From WJKP01 sp964531215 (GTDB taxonomy: Bacteria > Patescibacteriota > Patescibacteriia > CAIXNZ01), in contig CAZHFK010000016.1 in the NCBI GenBank assembly GCA_964531215.1, positions 1 through 22,520 of the forward strand: a DNA stretch of 22,520 bases. Direction: 5' to 3'. Below are positions 8,697-15,181 of the stretch, piece by piece; within the stretch, counting starts at the first letter, position 1; every line of letters starts with the position of its first letter. The position numbers were made by a program, and so were the translations under genes. Below the pieces are notes generated by a model. That model ran no database searches and was not told the origin of the DNA. It saw nothing but the letters and a program-made list of their open reading frames with translations.

Positions 8697-9023
8697 TTAA
8701 ACTGTTGGTTCTTGTTTTGTTTCTTCTTCTGAACCATTTTCTGTTTCGGTTTCAGGCATAGCTGAAGTTTCTTCGGCTGCGGTTTCAGGCATAGCTGAAG
8801 TTTCTTCTGTCTCGACTGATGGTGTTTCTGGCTCTGCACTAAAAGCTTCAGCTGATTCTGTTTCAGTTGTTGTTTCTTCACCGGTAGATTCTGTACTTTG
8901 TTCTTCAGCGCATTTATTACAAATTTCCGGATTTTCTTCTGATGGTTTAACACCCATTAATTTCCCAATGGTCTTATACAAAAATCCTTCTAATGGTGCT
9001 CCGCATTTTTTACATTTTTTCAT
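8697..9023 (-). CDS. Zinc-ribbon protein with acidic repeat tail
   Basis: The 108-residue protein begins with a four-cysteine zinc-ribbon (CKKCG at 4-8 and CNKC at 35-38) spanning FLYKTIGKLMGVKPSEENPE. The rest (about 40-108) is a low-complexity acidic tail of Glu, Thr, Ser, Ala and Pro, containing the repeated unit EETSAMPET. No catalytic motif is visible and the function is unknown; the ribbon may bind nucleic acid or protein while the tail is disordered. The start ATG at 9023 has AAGGA upstream. It lies 54 nt after the alkyltransferase gene and ends at a terminator. Its base composition is less AT-rich than its neighbours because of the repeats. Confidence 0.75.
   Translation of the reverse strand: MKKCKKCGAPLEGFLYKTIGKLMGVKPSEENPEICNKCAEEQSTESTGEETTTETESAEAFSAEPETPSVETEETSAMPETAAEETSAMPETETENGSEEETKQEPTV
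8747..8807. repeat. Two-copy in-gene tandem repeat, 33-bp period
   Basis: An identical 28-bp segment occurs at 8747-8774 and 8780-8807, a period of 33 bp (11 codons), within the acidic tail of the zinc-ribbon protein. It encodes the repeated EETSAMPET. This could vary in copy number by slippage. Confidence 0.9.
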
Positions 9024-9077
9024 ATTAATTTTCCTTAATAACTAAAATCTAAAAGATTCTAGCTAAATTACTTAAGT

Positions 9078-9383
9078 TTAATTAAAATTATAAAGGCAGC
9101 TAGCAAAATTAGCTATTTTATCTCCCTTTATAGATATACCCTCATTTTGCAATAATTTAATTTTTTTTGCAACCCCTGACTGATAATTTCCCACTTTTTG
9201 ATCACTTCTAACGACTCGATGACAAGGTATTTTAATTAGTTCTTGATTTTTATTTAAAGTATTCCCCACCATTCTGGCTAAATCTTTTTTACCTAATTTT
9301 AGACCTAAAATAGAATAAGTTGTTACTTTGCCTTTAGGTATTTGCCCAACTAATTCAAGTATTTTTAATTCTAATTCTGTCAT
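9078..9383 (-). CDS. Short O6-alkylguanine-DNA alkyltransferase (MGMT/Ogt type)
   Basis: The protein repairs O6-alkylguanine by moving the alkyl group to its own cysteine. The 101-residue protein consists of only the DNA-binding catalytic domain: IPKGKVTTYSILGLKLG (about 15-31), the arginine-finger region ARMVGNTLNKN (about 36-46) and the active site IPCHRVVRS with Cys54. Because Cys54 is present, it is not an alkyltransferase-like (ATL) protein, where this residue is replaced. The usual N-terminal domain and C-terminal extension are missing, as in many small homologues. It lies 12 nt after a small membrane protein gene at the end of the nrd operon. Confidence 0.88.
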   Translation of the reverse strand: MTELELKILELVGQIPKGKVTTYSILGLKLGKKDLARMVGNTLNKNQELIKIPCHRVVRSDQKVGNYQSGVAKKIKLLQNEGISIKGDKIANFASCLYNFN

Positions 9384-9395
9384 TTTTTTAAATTA

Positions 9396-9650
9396 TTAAA
9401 TAGCGCCCAAGTCTTGTAAAGTCTGTAAAATTGGCTCATAAATTCTTACAAAATCACGAAAAAGCGGGATTAAATATAAAATAGCCAAAATCAATGGAAT
9501 TGCTACAATTGAAAACCGAATAAAATTCATTAATTGAAATCTTTTAAAATCTTTTTCTAATTTTTCAATCTTATCAATTAATAAATCTGTCTTTTGAGTG
9601 TTTTTTTTAATTAAAGTTTCCAAATCTTGGTTATTTTTTTGTTTTGACAT
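9396..9650 (-). CDS. Small membrane protein with N-terminal coiled coil
   Basis: From the ATG at 9650 the protein has 84 residues: a charged coiled-coil-like segment (about 10-40, LIKKNTQKTDLLIDKIEKLE), one transmembrane helix (about 46-66) and a short C-terminal amphipathic tail. Its ATG shares one base with the TAA of nrdG (TAATG), which suggests translational coupling; an upstream in-frame TTG at 9674 would overlap nrdG by 25 nt and is less likely. No family is recognised. CPR genomes contain many such small single-helix proteins. A role with nrdG is not implied by sequence. Confidence 0.7.
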   Translation of the reverse strand: MSKQKNNQDLETLIKKNTQKTDLLIDKIEKLEKDFKRFQLMNFIRFSIVAIPLILAILYLIPLFRDFVRIYEPILQTLQDLGAI

Positions 9651-10351
9651 TATAAATTTTCTCTTATTTGACAATTTTTAACATATTTTAATGCAATCTT
9701 TTTTAATTTTTGTAATTCTTGGTCACTAAAAGATGGCTCATTAGCCAAATCAGGATTTAAAGTAATTTTATTACTAAAATTCTGTAAAAAATAAATTTTA
9801 GCTCCTTTTATTATTTTAGCAATTTTTGCTATTTCTTCCAAATTATGAAATTTAGGCAAAACAGTTGTGCGAAATTCATAATCAAGACCCGAATTCATAA
9901 TAATTTTAATTGTTTTTTGAATCTTATTAATATCTACTTTTACTCCACAAACTTGCGAATAATTCTCCAAAGAAGCCTTAACATCCATAGCAATAAAATC
10001 AATTAATTTTTTATCAATTAATTCCTGTAAAAAATTCGGGTTAGTGCCATTGGTATCTAATTTAATTTTATAACCTAAATTTTTTATTTTTTGCAAAAAA
10101 TCAGTTACTTCGGTAAATAATAATGGTTCGCCCCCACTGACACAAACGGCCTCCAAAACACCTTGTCTTTTTTTTAAATAATCAAAAAATGCTTGGTTAC
10201 TCAAATATTCTTTATCAGGCTCAAATTTTATTAATTCAGGATTATGACAATAATGGCAAAGAAAATTACAGCCAACCAAAAAAACCGACGCAGCCAATTT
10301 GCCGGGATAATCAATTAAAGTTACTTTTTGCCAACCGCCTATCTTAAGCAT
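9650..10351 (-). CDS. nrdG: Anaerobic ribonucleotide reductase activating enzyme (radical SAM)
   Basis: NrdG uses a [4Fe-4S] cluster and S-adenosylmethionine to make the glycyl radical on NrdD under anaerobic conditions. The 233-residue protein begins with the cluster motif CNFLCHYC (Cys28, Cys32, Cys35; CxxxCxxC) after the typical GGWQKVTLIDYPGKLAASVF, and has SGGEPLL (the SAM-binding GGE) near residue 73. The length and the ENLS-free N-terminus resemble the longer NrdG-type proteins annotated as anaerobic ribonucleoside-triphosphate reductase activating protein. Upstream lies the structured RNA element and then the separate glycyl-radical gene and nrdD, so substrate and activator are encoded together. 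Confidence 0.93.
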   Translation of the reverse strand: MLKIGGWQKVTLIDYPGKLAASVFLVGCNFLCHYCHNPELIKFEPDKEYLSNQAFFDYLKKRQGVLEAVCVSGGEPLLFTEVTDFLQKIKNLGYKIKLDTNGTNPNFLQELIDKKLIDFIAMDVKASLENYSQVCGVKVDINKIQKTIKIIMNSGLDYEFRTTVLPKFHNLEEIAKIAKIIKGAKIYFLQNFSNKITLNPDLANEPSFSDQELQKLKKIALKYVKNCQIRENL

Positions 10352-10397
10352 AATTTTTTTATTAGTCTATAACTAAAGACCTATTTTAATTTTATCT

Positions 10398-10520
10398 TAA
10401 ATCAAAAAACCAGCCTCTGCAAGTCAATTGCAATACAGCCAACATCTAAAAGCACTAATATTTTAATACTCTTACAAATTAACTATATCGACTGACTGCT
10501 TCGAGGCTGGTTTGATTTAA
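10398..10520 (-). ncRNA. Structured RNA element or complex terminator between the nrdD radical gene and nrdG
   Basis: A long-range inverted repeat closes this region: TTAAATCAAACCAGCCTC on the minus strand (10520-10503) pairs with GAGGCTGG and the flanking GATTTAA (10417-10398), with three extra Ts. Inside it a second stem continues (GCAGTC with GACTTGC, one bulged base), followed by a shorter UAAGAG/CUUUUA hairpin in an AU-rich loop. The closing stem is followed by TTTTTTGATTT, so the element could end transcription. It lies in the 5' leader of nrdG, downstream of the glycyl-radical gene. I do not recognise an Rfam family. Alternatives are an attenuator or riboswitch for nrdG, or a terminator with an enlarged loop. 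An AAGGAGG sequence with no standard start codon after it lies just upstream (about 10535-10541). Confidence 0.5.
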
Positions 10521-10554
10521 AGAACTGTAAAATTCCTCCTTAATTCAAAGAACA

Positions 10555-10695
10555 CTACTCAGATAGCTGTTTATTAAATTCTTTCCGATCAGCAAATTCT
10601 GCCCGTTTTCCTTTGTTCCATTGATTAACTGGTCTGATATAACCAACTACCCGAGAATAAACCTCGCAAGGTTGTCTTACCATTTTAGTGTTCAT
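10555..10695 (-). CDS. Separate glycyl-radical domain of anaerobic ribonucleotide reductase (46 aa)
   Basis: This tiny gene encodes what is normally the C-terminal end of NrdD. Its 46 residues include CEVYSRVVGYIRPVNQWN (10-27) and KGKRAEFADRKEF (28-40). The RVVGY segment (Gly18) matches the RVCGY glycyl-radical loop of class III reductases. The main nrdD frame stops after its zinc-finger-like end (CPKCDQEIGY) without this motif, so the radical glycine appears to be supplied in trans. The ATG at 10695 is preceded by a strong GGGAGAG ribosome site, which argues for real separate translation. The two frames differ, and 56 nt lie between the nrdD stop and this start. An alternative explanation is a recent frameshift or assembly error in one nrdD gene, but the new ribosome site makes this less likely. 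Confidence 0.85.
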   Translation of the reverse strand: MNTKMVRQPCEVYSRVVGYIRPVNQWNKGKRAEFADRKEFNKQLSE

Positions 10696-10710
10696 AACTC
10701 TCCCTTGATT

Positions 10711-10740
10711 AACTATCTATTTGTAAAAAAACAGATAGTT
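10711..10740 (-). other. Hairpin between nrdD and the glycyl-radical gene
   Basis: AACTATCT (10711-10718) pairs with AGATAGTT (10733-10740) around a 14-nt loop; on the minus transcript the loop starts GTTTTTTTAC. It stands directly after the nrdD stop codon and 15 nt before the next ATG. It could set the ratio of the two products through mRNA ends or partial termination; no clear U tract follows. Confidence 0.5.
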
Positions 10741-10751
10741 TATTTTAATAA

Positions 10752-12806
10752 TTATTGATTATTAACAATTGACTTTTCTGCTTCTTCTTTTTCTGTATAA
10801 CCTATTTCCTGATCACATTTGGGACAGAAAAAATGCTCACCCGCAATATAACCATGAACTGGACAAATTGAAAAAGTCGGAGTAATCGTAAAATACGGTA
10901 AATGATAATTTTTAGCAATCTTCTTAACTAATTTTTTGGTTGATTCTATGTTAGGCAATTTCTCGCCAATAAAACCATGCATGACTGTACCTCCAGTATA
11001 ACGTGTTTGCAAACCGTCTTGCAAATCCAAAGCTTCAAAAATATCATCGGTATAATTAACTGGTAATTGCGAGGAATTTGTATAATAAGGATCAGCGCCT
11101 TGTTCTCGATAAGCTTTTTCATTAGCCACTATAATATCCGGGTATTTCTGTTTATCAGCCTTGGCAAAACGATAAGTCGTACCTTCTCCCGGAGTTGCTT
11201 CTAAATTATATAAATTATTTGTTTCATTTTGATAATCCATTAATTTATCTCTCATAAAATCTAGAATTTCCTGAGCCACTTTATTACCCTCAGCTGTAGT
11301 AATGTCTTCACCGATTAAATTCAAAACCGCTTCATTCACGCCAGCTATGCCAATAGTATTAAAATGATTTTTCCAATATTCGCCGAATTTACTTTTAATA
11401 TCTTCCAAATAATATTTAGAATAAGGATAAAGACCCTCTTCAGTAAAATTTTCAACAACTTTTCTTTTTAAATCGAGACTGGTTTTGGCGATTTTCATTA
11501 TTTCTTCTAAAGTTTCTAAAAATTCTTTTTTATCTTTTGATTGATACCCAATTCTGGGTAAATTAATGGTAACTACACCAATTGAACCGGTCAAAGGATT
11601 CGCCCCAAAAAGACCACCACCTCTTTTTCTTAATTCACGATTATCCAACCTTAAACGGCAGCACATACTTCTGGCATCTTCTGGTTTCATATCAGAATTA
11701 ACAAAATTGGAAAAATAAGGAATACCATATTTGGCTGTCATTTCCATTATTTTATCAGCAACCTCACTGTCCCATTTAAAATCTTTGGTAATATTATAAG
11801 TCGGAATCGGAAAAGTAAAAACTCGCCCGGATGCATCTCCTTCTGTCATCACTTCAGTAAACGCCACATTAAACATATCCATTTCTTTTTGAAACTCTTT
11901 ATAAGTTTTTTCTTGAAATTTGCCGCCAATAATTACCGGCTCATCTTGCATCATTTTGGGAATACTTAAATCCATTGTAATATTGGTAAACGGCGTTTGA
12001 AAACCAACTCTGGTCGGTACATTCATATTAAATAAAAATTCCTGAATGCATTGTTTAACGTCTTTGTATTTAAGATTGTCATAAGCAATAAAAGGTGCTA
12101 AATAAGAATCAAAACTGGAAAAAGCCTGGGCACCGGCGGTCTCGCCTTGTAAAGTATAAAAATAATTAACAATTTGACCCAAAGCTGTCCGCAAATGTTT
12201 CGGTGGTTTGGAACTGATTTTCCCCGGCACTCCGCCAAAACCTTTAATTAATAAATCACGCAAATCCCAACCACAACAATAAGCCGATAAAGTTTGTAAA
12301 TCATGAATATGTAAATCAGCATTAGCATGTGCATCACGGACCTCTTCAGGATAAACTTTATGTAACCAATAATGGGCAGAAACCGATGAAGCAACGTGAT
12401 TATTTAAACCTTGCAAAGAATAAGCCATATTAGAATTTTCCTTCACGCGCCAATCACTTTGCACTAAATAACCTTCCATTAATGCATCGGAATCGATTAA
12501 TGATTTAAAATCTCTAATTCTGGCATGCTGATCACGGTATAAGATATAAGCTTTAGCTGTCTGAATTTGTTTATTTTTAATCAACGCTTCTTCAACAATA
12601 TCCTGGACTTCTTCAACTGCCGGGATACTTCTTTCATGAAACTTTTTATTTAATTCTTTTTCTGCTGCCAAAGCTAATTTTTTGGCTTTTTTCTTGCTGG
12701 GATCACCAACTGCTTCCATTGCTTTATAAACCGCTTCTTCTATTTTAACCAAATCAAAATCAACAATTCGATCGTCACGTTTTTTTATCTTGGAAATTTT
12801 ACCCAT
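10752..12806 (-). CDS. nrdD: Anaerobic (class III) ribonucleoside-triphosphate reductase, catalytic part without the radical glycine
   Basis: NrdD reduces ribonucleoside triphosphates to deoxy forms using a glycyl radical. The 684-residue protein starts with an ATP-cone regulatory domain (about 3-95, KISKIKKRDDRIVDF to RDQHARIRDF), then the catalytic barrel with HIHDLQTLSAYCCGWDL, TNITMDL, MCCRLRLDNRELRKRGGG and NPLTGSIGVVTINL, and NEAVLNLIGED. It ends with a zinc-binding-like pair, CPVH and CPKC (about 650-668), followed by a short acidic tail and stop. In usual NrdD proteins the radical loop RVCGY follows this zinc site; here it is in the separate gene at 10555-10695. nrdR lies upstream by 31 nt, with a shared promoter carrying NrdR boxes. 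No Shine-Dalgarno is visible before the ATG. Confidence 0.95.
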   Translation of the reverse strand: MGKISKIKKRDDRIVDFDLVKIEEAVYKAMEAVGDPSKKKAKKLALAAEKELNKKFHERSIPAVEEVQDIVEEALIKNKQIQTAKAYILYRDQHARIRDFKSLIDSDALMEGYLVQSDWRVKENSNMAYSLQGLNNHVASSVSAHYWLHKVYPEEVRDAHANADLHIHDLQTLSAYCCGWDLRDLLIKGFGGVPGKISSKPPKHLRTALGQIVNYFYTLQGETAGAQAFSSFDSYLAPFIAYDNLKYKDVKQCIQEFLFNMNVPTRVGFQTPFTNITMDLSIPKMMQDEPVIIGGKFQEKTYKEFQKEMDMFNVAFTEVMTEGDASGRVFTFPIPTYNITKDFKWDSEVADKIMEMTAKYGIPYFSNFVNSDMKPEDARSMCCRLRLDNRELRKRGGGLFGANPLTGSIGVVTINLPRIGYQSKDKKEFLETLEEIMKIAKTSLDLKRKVVENFTEEGLYPYSKYYLEDIKSKFGEYWKNHFNTIGIAGVNEAVLNLIGEDITTAEGNKVAQEILDFMRDKLMDYQNETNNLYNLEATPGEGTTYRFAKADKQKYPDIIVANEKAYREQGADPYYTNSSQLPVNYTDDIFEALDLQDGLQTRYTGGTVMHGFIGEKLPNIESTKKLVKKIAKNYHLPYFTITPTFSICPVHGYIAGEHFFCPKCDQEIGYTEKEEAEKSIVNNQ

Positions 12807-12837
12807 TGTTTCAATATTTTAATAATTAATTATAAGC

Positions 12838-13302
12838 TTATTTCTTTTTCTTTTTTTTAAATACGGCATTGATTTCTTTTTGAAAAGTCGCCAAATCCTT
12901 AAAAGCATGATAAACGGAAGCAAAACGAATATAAGCAACCGGATCTTTCTTTTTCAATTCTTTCATAATAATATCACCTATTTCCTGGCTGGTAATTTCG
13001 TTTTTCTTGGTGGCTTGAATCTGTCTTTCTATTTTATTAACCAAAATTCGAAAAGCTTCATCTTTAATCGGTCTTCTTTGAAAAGCCTTACGCAAACCTT
13101 GTTCCAATTTTTCACGCGAATAACCTTCCTTATAACCATTACGTTTAATAATCATTAATTCCAATAATTCAACTTGTTCATAGGTACTAAAACGAAAACC
13201 GCATTTCAAACATTCTCGTCTGCGCCTAATAGTAATACCATCAGAAGCTACACGCGAGTCAATTACCTTGGTCTCTTTATAATTACAAACAGGACATTTC
13301 AT
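12838..13302 (-). CDS. nrdR: Transcriptional repressor NrdR
   Basis: NrdR senses the ATP/dATP balance and represses ribonucleotide reductase genes. The 154-residue protein has the zinc ribbon MKCPVCNYKETKVIDSR with Cys3, Cys6 and CLKCGFRFSTYE with Cys31, Cys34, including the DNA-binding RRRREC, followed by an ATP-cone (about 49-139, IIKRNGYKEGYSREKLEQG onward). Length is normal except for a lysine-rich end (KKKKKK). It is the first gene of the nrd operon, and two NrdR boxes lie over or just downstream of its promoter, so it very probably represses itself together with nrdD. Confidence 0.96.
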   Translation of the reverse strand: MKCPVCNYKETKVIDSRVASDGITIRRRRECLKCGFRFSTYEQVELLELMIIKRNGYKEGYSREKLEQGLRKAFQRRPIKDEAFRILVNKIERQIQATKKNEITSQEIGDIIMKELKKKDPVAYIRFASVYHAFKDLATFQKEINAVFKKKKKK

Positions 13303-13362
13303 AGCTTTTTTAAAGAAGTAAAAATAACCTTTACAAAATTATTTATTTTGCTTTTTTAAATA

Positions 13363-13378
13363 ATACTATATTTAGTAT
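13363..13378. promoter_or_regulatory. NrdR box, promoter-distal of the pair
   Basis: ATACTATATTTAGTAT matches the known NrdR-box pattern ACACTATATATAGTGT-like, with the CTATAT/TAG core and outer dyad. It lies downstream of the predicted -10 and 60 nt before the nrdR ATG. It is 33 bp (three helical turns) from the second box. Confidence 0.8.
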
Positions 13379-13395
13379 CTCCTATAATTAGGATA

Positions 13396-13411
13396 TCACT
13401 ATATCTAGTAT
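13396..13411. promoter_or_regulatory. NrdR box, overlapping the -10 region
   Basis: TCACTATATCTAGTAT shares the CTATATnTAGTAT core with the first box and is in helical phase with it, as in known paired NrdR operators. It covers the likely -10, so NrdR binding would block RNA polymerase. Confidence 0.8.
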
Positions 13412-13429
13412 TCATAAATACTTTGTCAA
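13398..13429 (-). promoter_or_regulatory. Predicted nrdR-nrdD promoter
   Basis: A perfect -35 TTGACA lies at 13424-13429 on the minus strand. Candidate -10 elements are TAGATA (16-nt spacer), GATATA (18) or TATAGT (20), all within the NrdR box at 13396-13411. The -35 is clear; the exact -10 is uncertain. Confidence 0.55.
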
Positions 13430-13476
13430 GAGTCAATATCAAGCTTTATGATAAATTATCTCAAATCTATTTAAAT

Positions 13477-13490
13477 CCCTAAATATAGGG
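13477..13490 (-). terminator. Weak hairpin after the six-gene operon
   Basis: CCCTA pairs with TAGGG around a 4-nt loop in the AT-rich gap after the gene at 13602. The stem is short and followed on the minus strand by ATTTAAAT rather than a U tract, so termination here is only possible. The rest of the 299-bp gap 13303-13601 holds the nrd promoter and NrdR boxes plus AT-rich sequence with one TGTGGATAA (13539-13547). Confidence 0.3.
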
Positions 13491-13601
13491 CTTTTAAAAG
13501 TGTCGTAAAAATTATCATAAATTATATAATAATAAATCTGTGGATAACTTACCCAAAATTCATTTTATTTAGTAGTTAAACTGCACAAATTACAACACTA
13601 A

Positions 13602-13982
13602 TTAAAAACAATCTTGGGCTTTTAAATAATCGTCTAAAGTCGGGCTGGCACCTTGGTTAATTTGATTAACTCTTTCGGCACCCAACGCTTCTACAGCGCA
13701 TTGTTCTTGTTCCGGCGTGATTTCGGTTGGTAAATTTTGTACGTCAACACCAGCTGTTTCTAATAAAATTTCCTGCTCATTGGAAAGCAACGGATGATCA
13801 TAACTACTTGCTTCACCTGATTTTATTTTTGAATAAGCATCGGGAAATTTGGTCACATCAACCCCATAAGGTTTGATTATAATTAAAGCAACTACTGCAC
13901 CAATTACCATAATTATAAAAATTACAGCAATTATGCCGATTACCATAAAAATTTTTTGCCAAAAATTTGTTTCTTTTGCCAT
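13602..13982 (-). CDS. Single-helix membrane protein, unknown function
   Basis: The 126-residue protein has one N-terminal transmembrane helix (about 10-36) and a soluble C-terminal part, probably outside the cell. The soluble part contains LLSNEQEILLETAGVDVQNLP and ends with ITPEQEQCAVEALGAERVNQ and KAQDCF. Its two cysteines (one in EQCAVEALG, one next to the C-terminus) could pair in a disulfide. The ITPEQ-x-Cys-ALG-xxR pattern appears in small proteins of many uncultured bacteria and archaea, as far as I recall, but has no known role. It is the last gene of the operon beginning at 16915, 4 nt after tspO. Confidence 0.75.
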   Translation of the reverse strand: MAKETNFWQKIFMVIGIIAVIFIIMVIGAVVALIIIKPYGVDVTKFPDAYSKIKSGEASSYDHPLLSNEQEILLETAGVDVQNLPTEITPEQEQCAVEALGAERVNQINQGASPTLDDYLKAQDCF

Positions 13983-13986
13983 AAGT

Positions 13987-14463
13987 TTAATTTAATAAAT
14001 AAAGATAATAATTTAAAACTGTTGCAAAACTGACCCAAGCCAAATAAGGAATCAATAAATAAGCTGCCGGCTTGGATAGTTTATAAAAATAAATTATGGT
14101 TAATAATATAAAAAACCATAAAATTAAAATTTCCATAAAACCAGCCCACGGATTTTGCAAATAAAAAAAGAAAAACGACCAGGCAATATTTAAAACCCAT
14201 TGAACAGCAAAAAAGATCAAAGCTTTATTTTTTACCTCTTGTTTTCCTTTTTTGCTCCAAACTAAATACAAAGCAATGCCCATTAATAAAAATAGCATAG
14301 TCCAAACCGGACCAAAAACCCAGCCAGGTGGATTAAAAATCGGTTTTTCCAAGGTTAAATACCAACTACTAACAGACCGGGCCGTAAAAATTGACCCAAT
14401 CGCCCCGGCTGCCTGACAAATAATAATAGAGATGATTAATTTTATCCAATTTATTTTTGACAT
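13987..14463 (-). CDS. tspO: TspO/MBR family tryptophan-rich sensory protein
   Basis: TspO is a five-helix membrane protein that binds tetrapyrroles and is linked to oxidative and light stress; in Rhodobacter it tunes photosynthesis genes in response to oxygen. The 158-residue protein has the family signature WYLTLEKPIFNPPGW (about 34-48), VFGPVWTMLFLLMGIALY, then AVQWVLNIAWSFFFF. Five hydrophobic helices are seen at about 7-27, 49-67, 80-103, 108-126 and 132-154. Tryptophans are abundant, as usual. It lies 5 nt after the Cys-rich secreted protein and in the same operon as the rhodopsin-like protein and quinone oxidoreductase. Its exact ligand is not predictable. Confidence 0.93.
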   Translation of the reverse strand: MSKINWIKLIISIIICQAAGAIGSIFTARSVSSWYLTLEKPIFNPPGWVFGPVWTMLFLLMGIALYLVWSKKGKQEVKNKALIFFAVQWVLNIAWSFFFFYLQNPWAGFMEILILWFFILLTIIYFYKLSKPAAYLLIPYLAWVSFATVLNYYLYLLN

Positions 14464-14468
14464 ATTTT

Positions 14469-15146
14469 TTAATTATTATTATTAGCACAATCTTCTGGAC
14501 AATTGTCAGCTGTTTCTGCGCAAGGACAGCCACTGCCTAAACAAACTATAGCCTGGCAAACACCGTCACCGCACATATCCTGACAAATAGACTCTTGTTC
14601 ATCAGTTGAATCAGATTCTTCGGTTTCAACCAATAAATTATAATCAACTGCCAAATACACTTTATTAATCTTTAAATCTTCATTGGTTTGATAGCCTAAA
14701 ACAGTGCCTTTATCGGTGGCAACTCCTATATAATAATCCTGCAAATCCGGGTTCTGGTTCTTAATTTGTTTAACAATTTCCTGATCAGCTAAAAAATCAA
14801 ACTGACCGGCCTGATCAATATAATCAAAATTATCAATAGCCACCTCTTTATCAACCAAACCACAGCATTCTGTCGCATAAACAATTAAATCCACTTGATC
14901 AGCTAAAAGTTCTGGAATTTTTGTTTTATTGTCCCGGTTAACTGCCTGTTCAAATTCTAAAAATCGGCCTGTTTCTTGTGATGGCTGACTCGGTTGATTA
15001 AGATTTTTATTATTATTCAAATTATTATTGGTTTGATTTAAATTATTAACCTGTTGGTTTAAATTTGAGTAAAGGTAGCCAATAAAAATAACCGTAATAA
15101 AAATTGCCAAAACAATTAATACCGTATATAAATAATTCTTAGTCAT
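14469..15146 (-). CDS. Membrane-anchored extracellular protein with CGDGVC Cys-rich end
   Basis: The 225-residue protein has an N-terminal transmembrane anchor (about 5-26), an Asn/Gln-rich linker (about 28-57), a folded middle part (about 60-175, with CCGLVDKE, and YYIGVATDKGTVLGY) and a Cys-rich tail: CQDMCGDGVCQAIVCLGSGC, then PCAETADNCPEDC. The CGDGxC...CPxDC pattern is a repeated element in surface proteins of CPR bacteria and archaea and is probably a disulfide-rich, metal-binding module. The middle part has no recognised family. It sits in the same operon as tspO (5 nt apart). Function unknown. Confidence 0.75.
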   Translation of the reverse strand: MTKNYLYTVLIVLAIFITVIFIGYLYSNLNQQVNNLNQTNNNLNNNKNLNQPSQPSQETGRFLEFEQAVNRDNKTKIPELLADQVDLIVYATECCGLVDKEVAIDNFDYIDQAGQFDFLADQEIVKQIKNQNPDLQDYYIGVATDKGTVLGYQTNEDLKINKVYLAVDYNLLVETEESDSTDEQESICQDMCGDGVCQAIVCLGSGCPCAETADNCPEDCANNNN

Positions 15147-15181
15147 ATTTTTAAATCTAATTATTAATTATATTTTAATAT

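Noticed and set aside
8747..8807. Repeat considered as a CRISPR-like array
   Set aside because: There are only two copies with a 5-bp separation, and both lie in a coding frame.
8690..8953. Lys/Gln-rich minus-strand frame overlapping the zinc-ribbon gene
   Set aside because: It is a shadow of the repetitive acidic tail in another frame; the zinc-ribbon frame has the Cys motifs and ribosome site.
13539..13547. TGTGGATAA, a perfect DnaA-box sequence in the AT-rich gap upstream of nrdR, possibly an origin or DnaA control of nrd genes
   Set aside because: Only one box is in the gap, no dnaA or dnaN is nearby, and the same nine bases also occur by chance inside rsmA (2119-2127).
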